A stretch of 64,000 nucleotides of DNA from Roseovarius lutimaris (GCF_900115165.1 NZ_FOVP01000012.1:1-64000), one strand, 5' to 3'. Numbered from the stretch's first letter, positions 16,342 through 26,045 are shown. A program made the numbers and translations. The notes: generated by a model from the sequence alone, not told the origin.

Positions 16342-17418
16342 ATGAGCGTCGTCACCTATTTCGTTGAAACCTCACAGGGCTATCTCGACACCGCCGCTGA
16401 AACCCAGTTCGGATCTGTCGCGGCGACGGTTGGCACGCTGCTGGTGTTGGGCACAACGCTAGTGGTGATCCTCGTCTTCCTGAACATGATCTACCAGTAC
16501 AAGGCGATGGACGGGCGCACGGCCTTTTGGCTCGCGGTCAAGATCGGGCTCATCGGGATATTTGCGACAAACTGGGTGCAATTCAACGCTCTCTCCTCCG
16601 CCATCCTCGCCGGGATCGACAGCATCGCCGGCGCGCTTGTCGCTTCGGTCGGGGGCGGCAGCCCCGGACCCTCCGGCACGTTCGCGGAAGAGTTCGATCG
16701 GCTGATCTCGGCGCTCGGCGATTACCTGAACGCCGCCGGATCCGAGCTGAACTGGATGGCCGGTGCCATGCTGGACATCGTCGGCGTACTCCTGCTTTCA
16801 ATCCTCGGCGGGCTTGCCGCCTTCATCTTGGTGGCCTCTCGGCTGATGATCGCGCTCCTGATCGGGATCGCCCCAGTGATGATTTTCCTGACCCTCTTCG
16901 AAGTGACCAAGGACTATTTCGCGCGCTGGCTGTCGGCGCTGATCTCCTTCGCACTATACCCCATCGTCGTGGCCGGCGTGTTCGCGACCATCACAGGCGT
17001 CTCCTCTGCGCTCATCGGTGAACTTGGCGACCCGGAAGGCGCTTCAAACATCGGCGCGCTCATTCCCTTCTTCATGATGGTGCTCATGGCCAAGGGCTTC
17101 ATTATCGCCACGCCCTTCATCGTCCGCGCGATATCCGGCAACATCATGATGCCAGCCCTCTCCGGCGGACTCGGCGGCGGCTACAGCTTCGCCCGCGCCG
17201 CCATGGGCAGCCAGCAGGCTTACAATCGCTACCTGATCGGTGGGGCAAGCGGCGCCGAATACGCAGCCCTCAGGGCGCGGCAGTTCTTTGGCGTGCAGCA
17301 GATTCCCGTGAGGCAAGGCATGGGGCAGACAGGTCAGGTAAGTGGATCAGGGTCCGCAGACTCGGGGTCAAAAATGCTGGCGCAGCTGGCGAGACTCGGA
17401 CGGCTTGGGCGGCGGTGA
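16342..17418 (+). CDS. virB6: VirB6/TrbL polytopic inner-membrane channel protein
   Basis: A 358-aa membrane protein with at least six hydrophobic segments, including TVGTLLVLGTTLVVILVFLN, the central pair LDIVGVLLLSILGGLAAFIL and LMIALLIGIAPVMIFLTLFE (a VirB6 hallmark ending in a conserved Trp region), and LIPFFMMVLMAKGFIIATPF. The C-terminal tail is Gly/Ser/Gln-rich and cytoplasmic. VirB6 forms part of the translocation channel. It is the last gene of the operon; the 17419-17636 spacer before the convergent ATPase gene shows no clear terminator. Confidence 0.9.
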   Translation: MSVVTYFVETSQGYLDTAAETQFGSVAATVGTLLVLGTTLVVILVFLNMIYQYKAMDGRTAFWLAVKIGLIGIFATNWVQFNALSSAILAGIDSIAGALVASVGGGSPGPSGTFAEEFDRLISALGDYLNAAGSELNWMAGAMLDIVGVLLLSILGGLAAFILVASRLMIALLIGIAPVMIFLTLFEVTKDYFARWLSALISFALYPIVVAGVFATITGVSSALIGELGDPEGASNIGALIPFFMMVLMAKGFIIATPFIVRAISGNIMMPALSGGLGGGYSFARAAMGSQQAYNRYLIGGASGAEYAALRARQFFGVQQIPVRQGMGQTGQVSGSGSADSGSKMLAQLARLGRLGRR

Positions 17419-17636
17419 CGGTGACGGCCGGCCGTTCACCGAGTTCACTTTCGCTGTGCTGCGGCTACACCGAACCGATCATCTATGGCGGTGTGCAGCG
17501 TAGTCGGGAAAGCCAAGTGTGCCAGCGCTGCATTCGGGCCTCCGAAGTGGCCGCTCACAGCCGAGTGCAGCAAAAACCGGAGGCGAATGTAGCCGAGAGT
17601 AGAGTGGTGAAGCGTTTCGTGTTCTTTTAGATATGG

Positions 17637-20282
17637 TCAGACGGCACGGGCTTTCCAGATTTGATAGATTGTCTTGCGGCGCTCAAATGCCTCCGGGCCG
17701 CCCTCCATGATGGAAATGACGTTGGACTGACAGGACTTATCGTCGATATTGCCAACCGATATGGCGATGTCATCATCGCTGGCGCTGCATGTGGTGATGG
17801 TCTCGGCATCGCCAAGCACCGGAAAATTCGCGTTATGTGTCGCGAAGATGAATTGCTGGTTTGGCTTGATCCGCCGAAGCAGCTTGACCACCTCCTCGTA
17901 GACGGTCTGGCTATCAAGATCATCTTCCGGCTGGTCGATGAGCAGAAGATCATTCCCCTTCTGGCTAAGCAGGAAGAGCATCATCGCGGAGGCGCGCTGA
18001 CCAAGAGAATGCGACAGAAGTGCTTTGCCGTGATACGTCACCGCATAGCTGTTGGGCACCTGATAAGAGATGAGTGCGTAGAGATTTGCTATGAAGAGCT
18101 TTTTGAAGTCCTCGCTTTTTCCCTTCGCGTGAGCACAAGCCTTTTCGAGGTCTTTGAAAATCTCGCCAAAATCGGAGTAAGCCTCTGCAAGTGCATTATA
18201 ATATTCCCTGCGAAGATTATTGCCTCGAAGTAACCCGTCGATATGGGTCGTGAAGGCGTTGCGGTCTCCCTTGAACGCTGCATTTACTCTCAATGATCCT
18301 TGCGATTCGTTGATGATTTTCAGCGCCGCCGCGATTAACTTGAATTCATCGTGCCAGGCATCATTCAGCGATGTCATGGCGATCAGGACGGCTTCGAGCC
18401 TTGTTTTTTCCTTTCCCGTCCGCTTGGCCAGCTCGGCGATTTCAGCTTCAAGCTCCTGCTTGCGCTGCGTAAGCTTGATATAGGCATCCGGCTGGATCGA
18501 GGTAACGCCCTGTTCGTCCAACGCTTTGACCAGTTCCCGCTCGGTCTCGGCAAATTCTTCCTTTAGGCCGTCGCGCACGCCTTCAAGCTCTTGGCGCAGT
18601 TCATCCAGATCGCCGGACTTGGTCTTGATGGTGGCAGCAAGAGCCTTGGCTGTCGCAACCGTGCCTTTTAGCTCTTCCACCTTGGCTGCGTAGCGCGTGA
18701 AGAAATCAGCATTTTGATCGGAGGCATGAACTTCTATCAGCTTGAAATCTTCTTCGGCCTGGGTTGCAGCATCATCAATCGTCTTGCGCCAGGCCGCAGC
18801 CGTCTCGTCAATACCCTGACAGTAGGTCAGGTCCTCGCTATAGGCCAATTGCTTTTCAAGCTTGTCCTTGATGCCATGCTTGTCGAATTGCTCCAGGTTG
18901 AATTCAACATCCTTGAGTTCATCTTCCAGCGCTTGCTTGTCCTCCGCATCGCCGCGGACAGAATTGAAGCTCTCTATAGCCGACTTTAGTTCGCCCGCGC
19001 GTTCCTCGATCTTTTGCCGCACACCCTTTAGGCTATCGCCCATGAGCTTTTCGACAAGATCGTGCCCGAAGCCCTTTCCAGCAGCGGAGAGGTCCTTCTG
19101 CCCGAAGTAAAGCGGCTTGGCGATGATCGTCTCCTTAATGGAGACACCGGGGCGCAGCACGCCATCGACATAAACATCTGGCAAATGCCCCCAGATGCGC
19201 CTTACCTCATAGCGACCGCCATGCCGATCGGTCGCTTCGACAATTACCTTGCCGCCGCTTTTCAGAACATGGGGCAGGAGCTTATCCTTATATTCCTTGT
19301 CCTGTGCCTTTTCGCCAAAGGGGATATCAAGTGCGTAGCGCACGCTTTCCAGGATAGAAGATTTTCCGCTGCCCTGAATGCCAATCAGACAATTCAGATG
19401 CGGAGAGAAGGTAACACGCCTACCATCCAGCAACCCGCCTTCAAAGCGAACGGCGTTGATGTGGGAATGGCCTATGGACGGTATATCCGGCGCAACGCGG
19501 AAAGCATGATCCGTCAGGGCAAATTTCACCGCATCGAAACCAACATCGCCAAGCTTCAGATAAACCTTCTTACCTTTGCCGATTTCAGAAATTTCTTTTG
19601 CATCAGAGCCTTCCACTTCGGCTGGATAGTGATCGCCCCACCAGCCCTTGACCTTCGTGCGGCAAACGCCATCCTGCTTGTCATGGGTGCGGACCTTCTG
19701 GAAGCCAAGGGCATATTTTTGAATGAGCGGCTCAGCGGCAAGTTCGCCCATTCGCCCGCCGCTTAACTCCTTCCACAGGCCACTATTGGCCTCGACATGC
19801 GCGAAGATAATGAAGAAGTCGCGGTTGTAGGATTCCAGTTTTCTGAGCGTCTCGATCAGGTCATCATTGCTACGTCCGTTTTCCTGCTCGTATTGCGCGG
19901 GAACCTTCCCAGCAAACGCTACGCCAAGAAATTGGTTGATGTAATCCTGACCATCGGCCAACCAAGCTTCGGAAAATACCACGAGTGTGTGAACGCCGTT
20001 TGCACCGTCCTTGACGGATAGTTCCACGCCGGGGAGCACACCGATACCGAATTTGCGCGCCCTCTTGCGCAGAGCCTTGAATTCTTCCAAGTCAAATTTG
20101 TTGTGGTTGGTGATGACGGCAAGGCGTGTTCCGTTAGCTTCAAGCGCCTCGACATAGCTGGCGACGAAACGGTCAGCGTCGCCGTCATAACGAAATTCCT
20201 TATCCGCTCGAGTGTGCAGGTGGAAATCTGCCCTTACCCACTTCGTGCCATGCTCGAAGAGTTTCTGAAGTGCCTCACTCAT
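17637..20282 (-). CDS. PHP-domain / SMC-like AAA ATPase (TrlF-like), putative defence protein
   Basis: An 881-aa protein in two parts. The N-terminus (about residues 1-250) is PHP-like: VRADFHLHTRAD carries the first metal-binding His pair and LAVITNHNKFD, GVLPGVELS and IIFAHVEANSG follow, suggesting a metal-dependent phosphoesterase or nuclease. The rest is an SMC/Rad50-like ATPase: Walker A IGIQGSGKSS (about 296), a long coiled coil (about 440-650), signature-like SLGQRASAMMLFLL, Walker B LLLIDQPEDDLDSQ (about 775) and the H-loop FATHNANFPVL. This architecture matches TrlF-type proteins; similar nuclease-ATPase fusions act in phage and plasmid defence. It stands alone between the virB operon and an IS, and its base composition is less GC-rich than its neighbours, pointing to later insertion. 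No partner gene is adjacent. Confidence 0.8.
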   Translation of the reverse strand: MSEALQKLFEHGTKWVRADFHLHTRADKEFRYDGDADRFVASYVEALEANGTRLAVITNHNKFDLEEFKALRKRARKFGIGVLPGVELSVKDGANGVHTLVVFSEAWLADGQDYINQFLGVAFAGKVPAQYEQENGRSNDDLIETLRKLESYNRDFFIIFAHVEANSGLWKELSGGRMGELAAEPLIQKYALGFQKVRTHDKQDGVCRTKVKGWWGDHYPAEVEGSDAKEISEIGKGKKVYLKLGDVGFDAVKFALTDHAFRVAPDIPSIGHSHINAVRFEGGLLDGRRVTFSPHLNCLIGIQGSGKSSILESVRYALDIPFGEKAQDKEYKDKLLPHVLKSGGKVIVEATDRHGGRYEVRRIWGHLPDVYVDGVLRPGVSIKETIIAKPLYFGQKDLSAAGKGFGHDLVEKLMGDSLKGVRQKIEERAGELKSAIESFNSVRGDAEDKQALEDELKDVEFNLEQFDKHGIKDKLEKQLAYSEDLTYCQGIDETAAAWRKTIDDAATQAEEDFKLIEVHASDQNADFFTRYAAKVEELKGTVATAKALAATIKTKSGDLDELRQELEGVRDGLKEEFAETERELVKALDEQGVTSIQPDAYIKLTQRKQELEAEIAELAKRTGKEKTRLEAVLIAMTSLNDAWHDEFKLIAAALKIINESQGSLRVNAAFKGDRNAFTTHIDGLLRGNNLRREYYNALAEAYSDFGEIFKDLEKACAHAKGKSEDFKKLFIANLYALISYQVPNSYAVTYHGKALLSHSLGQRASAMMLFLLSQKGNDLLLIDQPEDDLDSQTVYEEVVKLLRRIKPNQQFIFATHNANFPVLGDAETITTCSASDDDIAISVGNIDDKSCQSNVISIMEGGPEAFERRKTIYQIWKARAV

Positions 20283-20824
20283 TCGCTACATCCCTGTGAT
20301 CAATTAGTTTTTCTTCCCAATGAGACCACGCAATGCGGGTCTCTGTAAAGTTAGGCGCTGACTGGCCCGCGGTTGGCCAGAACGGCGCGCGGGCGGCGGC
20401 AGTGTGACTTGCCGTAGGGTGCAAGCGCGACTACGTCCGAGCGGTCGCTGCAATTGTGTTGCAGGCCCTTAGGGGAAGTCGACGTTATACCCGTTAGGTG
20501 GTCATGAATCCGTTGCCAGCGGCCATCAATCTGAATGGCTGGTCTCACGGTTAGGCTGCGGCTGCAATGCCGCGGCGCCATGAGGCCGCTTTCCGCCCTG
20601 CGTTTCAGAGTTTGGCGCGATGCTGCGCCAGACGCGCGGGACTGCTCTCAGCGCTTTGCGGTCTTATGCCCAAACGGCTGCGACCGTTAAGGTTCAGACT
20701 TAGTCAGAATTAACCGGCCTTTCCGTCCCGAGACCCGCCATCCTACGTGGAAGTGATCGGCCTGCGAGGTTAGAAGGGCGAATTAACGAGAACCCTCTTT
20801 CATTTTTTGCGGGGGCTTGCTAGG
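20283..20824. other. Spacer without a recognisable gene
   Basis: Between the PHP-ATPase gene and the IS481-type element. Short frames exist on both strands but none has a ribosome site or protein-like composition. An old, eroded sequence is possible. Confidence 0.5.
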
Positions 20825-21826
20825 TGTTTGATCCCATGGTTTGATGGTGCGATCCTTTCTCAGGAATGGAAGGAAGCATTATGGGCCAAGTTCGTCACGG
20901 GAGCGCCACGACCACGCACGCTGTCAGAGCAGCGATACAGCGATCGCAAGCTTCGCTCGCAGCGTTGAGCCAGGAATTGGGTATCAACCCGAAAACGGTT
21001 GCCAAGTGGCGGAAACGGACGACGGTCGAAGACCTCAAGACTGGCCCTCGTGAGCCACGGTCCACGGTGTTGTCTGAGTGTGAGGAGGCGATGATCGTCG
21101 CCTTCAGGCGGCACACATTACTGCCGCTGGACGACTGCCTCTATGCGCTGCAACCGACGATCCCGAGTCTGACGCGGTCGGCCTTGCACCGTTGCCTGCA
21201 AAGGCATGGGATCTCACGCTTGCCGGATGTTGAAGGCGACAAGCCAAAACGGCAGCGCTTCAAACGCTATCCCATTGGCTATTTCCATATCGACATCGCA
21301 GAGGTGCAGACCGCTGAAGGCAAGCTCTACATGTTCGTTGGCATTGACCGGACGAGCAAGTTCGCCGTGACCCAACTCGTTCAAAAGGCAGGGAAGATGG
21401 CCGCCGCCCAGTTCTTGCGTGACCTGATTGCTACTGTTCCTTACAGGCTGCACACGGTGCTGACCGATAACGGCATCCAGTTTACAAACCGAAGCTGCGA
21501 TACAAGTGCCTTCGAACATATCTTTGACCGCGTGTGCCGCGAGCATGCAATCGGGCACAGGCTGACAAAGGTGAAGCATCCTTGGACGAATGGCCAGGTC
21601 GAGCGGATGAACCGAACGATCAAGGACGCGACCGTGAAACGTTTCCACTACGACGACCATAATCAGCTCCGCACCCACCTGGCGGACTTCATGGCAGCCT
21701 ACAACTTCGCACGCAGACTCAAGACCCTCAGCGGGCTCACGCCCTACGAATACATCTGCAAGATCTGGACATCTGAGCCAGACAGATTCATCTTAAATCC
21801 GATCCACCAGATGCCGGGACTGAACA
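20825..21826 (+). mobile_element. IS481-family insertion sequence, complete
   Basis: The element runs from TGTTTGATCCC at the left to GGGACTGAACA at the right: imperfect inverted repeats with TGT...ACA tips, 1002 bp, close to Bordetella IS481 and IS1002 (about 1.05 kb). It is flanked by GCTAGG (20819-20824) and CCTAGA (21827-21832). Insertion at NCTAGN with duplication of the site is the published habit of IS481, so the CTAG on both sides is the expected target duplication. It separates the PHP-ATPase from darTG. Confidence 0.85.
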
Positions 21827-21831
21827 CCTAG
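20881..21831 (+). CDS. IS481-family transposase
   Basis: A 316-aa DDE transposase. The start at 20881 (MGQVRHGSATTT) has AAGGAAG upstream. The N-terminal helix-turn-helix reads LGINPKTVAKWRKR. The rve-type catalytic core shows YFHIDIAEV (first Asp), LTDNGIQFT (second Asp) and TNGQVERMNRTIKDA (Glu). No frameshift or stop is seen, so it is probably active. The stop codon TAG (21829-21831) lies outside the element, in the duplicated CTAG target: the element brings its own stop by inserting next to CTAG. Confidence 0.93.
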   Translation: MGQVRHGSATTTHAVRAAIQRSQASLAALSQELGINPKTVAKWRKRTTVEDLKTGPREPRSTVLSECEEAMIVAFRRHTLLPLDDCLYALQPTIPSLTRSALHRCLQRHGISRLPDVEGDKPKRQRFKRYPIGYFHIDIAEVQTAEGKLYMFVGIDRTSKFAVTQLVQKAGKMAAAQFLRDLIATVPYRLHTVLTDNGIQFTNRSCDTSAFEHIFDRVCREHAIGHRLTKVKHPWTNGQVERMNRTIKDATVKRFHYDDHNQLRTHLADFMAAYNFARRLKTLSGLTPYEYICKIWTSEPDRFILNPIHQMPGLNT

Positions 21832-22065
21832 ATTTGCTAGGTTTGAGGGACGGTGTGTTCCCTGGTGTGGTTTTGTTGTCACGGCGTCGCTGATCCGGTT
21901 TCCCGGTTGATTTTGCTATCGGCTTCGGTCCTGGTTTAAGTGCCATGAATGCTCTCCTTTATTGGTTTGTTGATTTGATGCTCCCACGAATGTCCGCGTT
22001 GTAACGATGCTGCGGAAGCAACGCGGCATCGCCGCATGTGTGCTTCCCGCCCACGAACTCAAAGA

Positions 22066-23148
22066 TTAACAGGCAGGCAGCCTGTTCGATGTCTGAAGTT
22101 GGCCCAAAGCGATGGCGACCAACCGGCGATCGAAGATCTTCAATTTGCGCTGTCCAGCGACTTCCCCGCCAGCCCAGTCCTTAAGACCTTCCATCACTCC
22201 CTCAACAGTCGGTTCGATATCGTCGTGCTGCATCATCCAGTCGACAGTCGCCAGAAGTTCCATGCCGAGAGGCGACTCAAAGCCATCGATGGTGGCCGAA
22301 GCCCATTCCAGTACGCTTGAGAACTGCTTCCCTTCACCCGAGTTCAGATAGGTTTGCACTCGATCATACTTTGCGTCGTTGAACCAAATGAGATCCAAGG
22401 GATCGGCATCTGCAAGGCGCTTGTCGCACCGGAGATAACTTCCATCGAGACTGTCGAGAAGCTTCGTCAGGTTATGCGAATAAGGTCCGTACTTGTTTGC
22501 TTGGAACCTGAACTTGAGTGCGTCCGAACCCCCGAACCGTTTCACGCCGCGCTCGAGAAACCATCCCAATTTCTGCACCTCAAGAATCGAGCATTCAATC
22601 CCAAGGAGTGAGTACCGACGTACCATCTCAGCCACCAGTGCGCGTGCCGGGGTGAGCTTCTCAACACCAGTGCGCTTGGCGACATTCTGATACTTGGAAG
22701 TCGGCTCGTAGACGATGGCATTGACCCCTTCAAGTTCCGCCAATGCCGACTCGATAAGAGGACGCACATCGCGCCAGTCAAGGCCACCATTACCACAGCC
22801 AAGTGGAGGGATCGCAATTGAATTAATTCCCTTCTCACGAATTACTCGGACAAGGTCCTTCAATCCATCCTCGACCCATTCAATCTTAGTTTTCACTCGC
22901 CAATGGGTCTTTGTCGGGAAATTGATGATCCAGCGCGGCCCAAAGAGCTCCTTGTTCTCGGTAACAAACATTTTGCCAGTACGCACTTCGCCTGCATCGC
23001 AGGCGCGCGCATAAGCTTCGAAGTTTCGTGGGAATTGCTCCTTGAACATGAGGGCAATTCCTTTGCCCATGATTCCGACCGTGTTCACGGTGTTCACCAC
23101 CGCGTCAACGTCAGCTTCCAGAAGATTGCCTTGCGTGTAAGTTACCAT
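22066..23148 (-). CDS. darG: DarG antitoxin (macrodomain DNA ADP-ribosylglycohydrolase)
   Basis: A 360-aa protein. Residues 1-155 are a macrodomain: TYTQGNLLEADVDAVVNTVN (Asn and Asp for ADP-ribose), the GIMGKGIALMF glycine loop and IAIPPLGCGNGGLDW. This domain removes ADP-ribose from thymidine in DNA. The C-terminal part (about 165-360, with LEVQKLGWFLERGVKRFG and FRFQANKYGPYS) matches the DarG region that binds and neutralises DarT directly. Its ATG overlaps the darT stop (TGATG), so the two are co-translated. The order darT-darG is the usual one. Confidence 0.93.
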   Translation of the reverse strand: MVTYTQGNLLEADVDAVVNTVNTVGIMGKGIALMFKEQFPRNFEAYARACDAGEVRTGKMFVTENKELFGPRWIINFPTKTHWRVKTKIEWVEDGLKDLVRVIREKGINSIAIPPLGCGNGGLDWRDVRPLIESALAELEGVNAIVYEPTSKYQNVAKRTGVEKLTPARALVAEMVRRYSLLGIECSILEVQKLGWFLERGVKRFGGSDALKFRFQANKYGPYSHNLTKLLDSLDGSYLRCDKRLADADPLDLIWFNDAKYDRVQTYLNSGEGKQFSSVLEWASATIDGFESPLGMELLATVDWMMQHDDIEPTVEGVMEGLKDWAGGEVAGQRKLKIFDRRLVAIALGQLQTSNRLPAC

Positions 23149-23789
23149 CAGAAATACCAGCCTGGTCGCGCCACGATCTTGAGATCGAGCCCAACCTCCT
23201 CCCGTTGCTGTTCAAGTGTTCCTTTTTCGTTCTCGCTCAGGCAGACTATGCCTGCAAGGTGCTCCACTGGCAAGTGCCTGTGCACGAGCGCCTCGGCCTG
23301 GTAGCGATCCGTCTTTTCGGGATCATCGACGTCGCGTTTGAAGTCTCTACGCTGCAGGATGCCCCAGTCGACCTTGTCGAGGTCGTCGAGCGAGGTGAAG
23401 AATTGCGCAGTCTGGAGGTATGCGTGGCGATCTGAAAACACCGTTGCTACGCCTCGATCCTCGAGCCCTCGAAGTGAGGACGCCATGATCACAATCTCCG
23501 TGTTCGGGAACTGGCGAATTCCTCCGTAGCCAGTCTTGATGTTGTACATCATCATCGAAAATGGCGTGAAATAGAACGGAATGTAATCTGATAGCGATCC
23601 GCCCGGTGCAACAGGTACATTCCGTGCAGTCCGACGCTGAATTAATTCGAGGTTCCCAATTCGCACGAAATTGGGGTCTTGCACTCCGGAATTCTTGCAA
23701 TGAAGCCCATGCCTGAGGATCCACGGCACATTGTTGATGTGCGTAATCCTGAAGATCAGAGCTTTTTCGGCGGTCAAGTTGTTTGCCAT
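23148..23789 (-). CDS. darT: DarT toxin (ssDNA thymidine ADP-ribosyltransferase)
   Basis: A 213-aa protein, normal for DarT. It has the N-terminal NAD-binding His in FRITHINNVPWILRHGLHC, the Arg-containing RRTARNVPV, YIPFYFTPFSMMMYNI and the catalytic Glu in RYQAEALVHRHLPVEHL (about E166). DarT uses NAD to attach ADP-ribose to thymidines in single-stranded DNA, stalling replication; DarTG pairs abort phage infection. The ATG at 23787-23789 has only a weak ribosome site, which may keep toxin levels low. The 23790-24032 stretch upstream holds its promoter but no other gene. Confidence 0.93.
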   Translation of the reverse strand: MANNLTAEKALIFRITHINNVPWILRHGLHCKNSGVQDPNFVRIGNLELIQRRTARNVPVAPGGSLSDYIPFYFTPFSMMMYNIKTGYGGIRQFPNTEIVIMASSLRGLEDRGVATVFSDRHAYLQTAQFFTSLDDLDKVDWGILQRRDFKRDVDDPEKTDRYQAEALVHRHLPVEHLAGIVCLSENEKGTLEQQREEVGLDLKIVARPGWYF

Positions 23790-24032
23790 GTCTCGATATG
23801 GATACAGTTTGGGCCAACTTCCCTCAAGATGTTATATGGTGGCCAGCGCCGTCGAGCACATAGCCGATTGACTGGTTCGCAAAACACTTGCCATTCGGTC
23901 TTCGCACGAACGCCAACCATTGGCGACGGCCAGCCCCGAATGTCCGCACCTGCTTATGGCGTTGAACCTTTTCGCACCCTTTGCAAATGTCCGGAATCCG
24001 TCCTCCCCGACAAGCAGGCGATGTCCGCCACC

Positions 24033-26045
24033 CTATCGAGCAACCAGCTTTTGACCACCGTTCTCTCGCAGCATCGCTTCCATTTCATCCAAGCCATCGA
24101 CAGCAGAGCGCATTTGCGCCTCATCAACGACGCTCGCAGCTTCGGCATCCACGACCTGGCTGCCAAAATCCATCTCCATCTGACGCTGTTCCTCGGCGAT
24201 GACGGCTTGAACGACGGGCGCCGTCTTCTTTGGAACAACATCAGATTGCCCTGAATGTTCAGCATCAGTAGGTTGGCCTGCTACGTCTACATCGGCCTCG
24301 GGTCCACTTGGCCCGTCCGGCGGCGGCGCCATCGGCATGGCGCGCACACTCAGCGGCAGCGTGCCTTGCGACCCACCTCCCCCCGGCTTCGGAAACGGCA
24401 ACTCGCCTGATTGCGCCGCGTGGATCGCCTTGAACAGCCGATCGTCAAAATATTGGATCCGCTTCGCGCGGACCGGCATCTGGGCATCGATGACCATGAC
24501 GATCTCGTCGAGCGGTAGGCGGCGCGCCTCATCCTCGGGCAGGAGAGAGCTTTCTTCGGTCCGGGTGGATTGGCTGCGGCCCTCGAAGGGGTTCTTGCCG
24601 ATGGACTGGGATCGCGTGATGACGGTCTTCGTGGTCTTGCCAACCGCCTTGCTCAGCTCTTCGACGGTTTTTTCATCCGAAGGCGTCAGGTAGAGCTTTA
24701 CGCCGGCATTGCCCTGCAGCGCGCGGCGGGTGTTCTCTCCGTAGATTTCATCGAGGGCGGGAATGGTTTGTGTGACCACGGCAAGGTGACCACGATAGGT
24801 GCGCAGGGTCTCGATGCTCTCGACCACGATAGGCATCTTGCCGAGGCGGTTGAACTCGTCGAGCATGATCATCACCGGCCAAGGCTCATCCGGCCCAGGG
24901 TCCTTTTCCTGCATGGCGGAGAGGAGATCGGAGAAGAAGAGCCGGATCAGCGGTGCCAAGGGTTTCACCATGAGGGGCTGGACGACGAGATAGACCGAGA
25001 AGGGCTTTTTCCGGATCGTGCGGAAATCAAAGTCCGACACCGCCGTCGCCTCATCGATGGCCGGGTTCTGCCATTGGTCCAGCCCCGAGGTCATCAGGAG
25101 CGAGACATAAGAGGTCAGCGTATCGTTGTTGGTCGAGGCCAACCGCGTGAAGATCAACTTGGCGGCCCTGTTATCCACCTCGTGGCCGCGCGCGAAGTAT
25201 TCCTTCTGCTTGTTCCCTCCCGAGGCCGCGATGCGATAAATCTCGCCCAGAGTCGGGCGCTTGCGCTGGAACGCCAACAGGCCTGCCGCCACAAAGAGAT
25301 CGATCCCGCCCTTCAGAAGGCCCTGCACCCGGTCGTTGTCGCTTTGCAGGAAGAGCGTCGCCAGGAGCTGCAATTCCATCTGCTGGCGCGCGGGATCTTT
25401 CAGTTGATAGATGCGCAGGAGCGGGTTGTAACGATGTGTGCGCTTGCCCTCCCAATCGGTGGGGGCAAAGCGATAGACCTTGTCGCCTTGGGCTGCGCGG
25501 TGCCGGGCCGTTGCCTCGAAGCATTCGCCCTTCACATCGAGCGTCACGGCGGAGCCTTGCCAGGTCAGCAGGTTCGGGATGACAAAGCCCGTGGTCTTGC
25601 CGCGGCCCGTGGGGGCCACGATCAGCGCGTGGGGGAAGACCTTCGAGCAGATGTAGTTGGCGCGGGAGCTCGGCGGCCCCAGTTTGCCGAGGATGAACCC
25701 GGTCCCGGGCGCCCCAAAGAACCCATTGGCCTTCATCTCGCGCGCACTCTGCCAATGGGTCTGGCCAAAGCGTGTCAGGGCGGACCCCGAGAGGGCGAGG
25801 CCCAGCATCAGGCCGGCAGCGGCGAAGCTGCCGATGATCAGGTGAATAAGTTGGGCGTCCTCCGGGCGGCGGTCGAGGATCGCCATGTAGTTCTGCGCGA
25901 TGTAGGCAAAATCGATATCGGCCCCGAAGCCGAGATCCTGGTAGGTCAGCACCGCCGAGGCGATGGTATAGCCCATGGCCCCGGTCACCAGCGTTACCAG
26001 CAAGACCCCTGTTGCGATCCGTGCTTTTCCCATGGAGGCGCTCAA
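24033..26045 (-). CDS. virD4: VirD4/TraG type IV coupling protein
   Basis: A 670-aa ATPase that brings the relaxase-DNA complex to the T4SS. Two N-terminal membrane segments (about residues 10-32 and 65-88), Walker A APTGRGKT (144-151), Walker B VMIMLDEFNRLG (about 386-397) and the conserved TQTIPALDEIYG. The C-terminal 130 residues are a variable Pro/Glu/Gln-rich tail, probably for substrate recognition. The frame opens at TTG 26043-26045, overlapping the relaxase stop; an ATG four codons on (26033) is equally likely. It is separated from the virB operon by the 17.6-23.8 kb insert. Confidence 0.93.
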   Translation of the reverse strand: MSASMGKARIATGVLLVTLVTGAMGYTIASAVLTYQDLGFGADIDFAYIAQNYMAILDRRPEDAQLIHLIIGSFAAAGLMLGLALSGSALTRFGQTHWQSAREMKANGFFGAPGTGFILGKLGPPSSRANYICSKVFPHALIVAPTGRGKTTGFVIPNLLTWQGSAVTLDVKGECFEATARHRAAQGDKVYRFAPTDWEGKRTHRYNPLLRIYQLKDPARQQMELQLLATLFLQSDNDRVQGLLKGGIDLFVAAGLLAFQRKRPTLGEIYRIAASGGNKQKEYFARGHEVDNRAAKLIFTRLASTNNDTLTSYVSLLMTSGLDQWQNPAIDEATAVSDFDFRTIRKKPFSVYLVVQPLMVKPLAPLIRLFFSDLLSAMQEKDPGPDEPWPVMIMLDEFNRLGKMPIVVESIETLRTYRGHLAVVTQTIPALDEIYGENTRRALQGNAGVKLYLTPSDEKTVEELSKAVGKTTKTVITRSQSIGKNPFEGRSQSTRTEESSLLPEDEARRLPLDEIVMVIDAQMPVRAKRIQYFDDRLFKAIHAAQSGELPFPKPGGGGSQGTLPLSVRAMPMAPPPDGPSGPEADVDVAGQPTDAEHSGQSDVVPKKTAPVVQAVIAEEQRQMEMDFGSQVVDAEAASVVDEAQMRSAVDGLDEMEAMLRENGGQKLVAR

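Noticed and set aside
17415..17630. 71-codon frame after virB6
   Set aside because: No ribosome site, no recognisable motif and low-quality composition. Treated as spacer.
20351..20581. 76-codon minus-strand frame before the IS481 element
   Set aside because: No motif, no upstream ribosome site, and the neighbouring frames are equally open.
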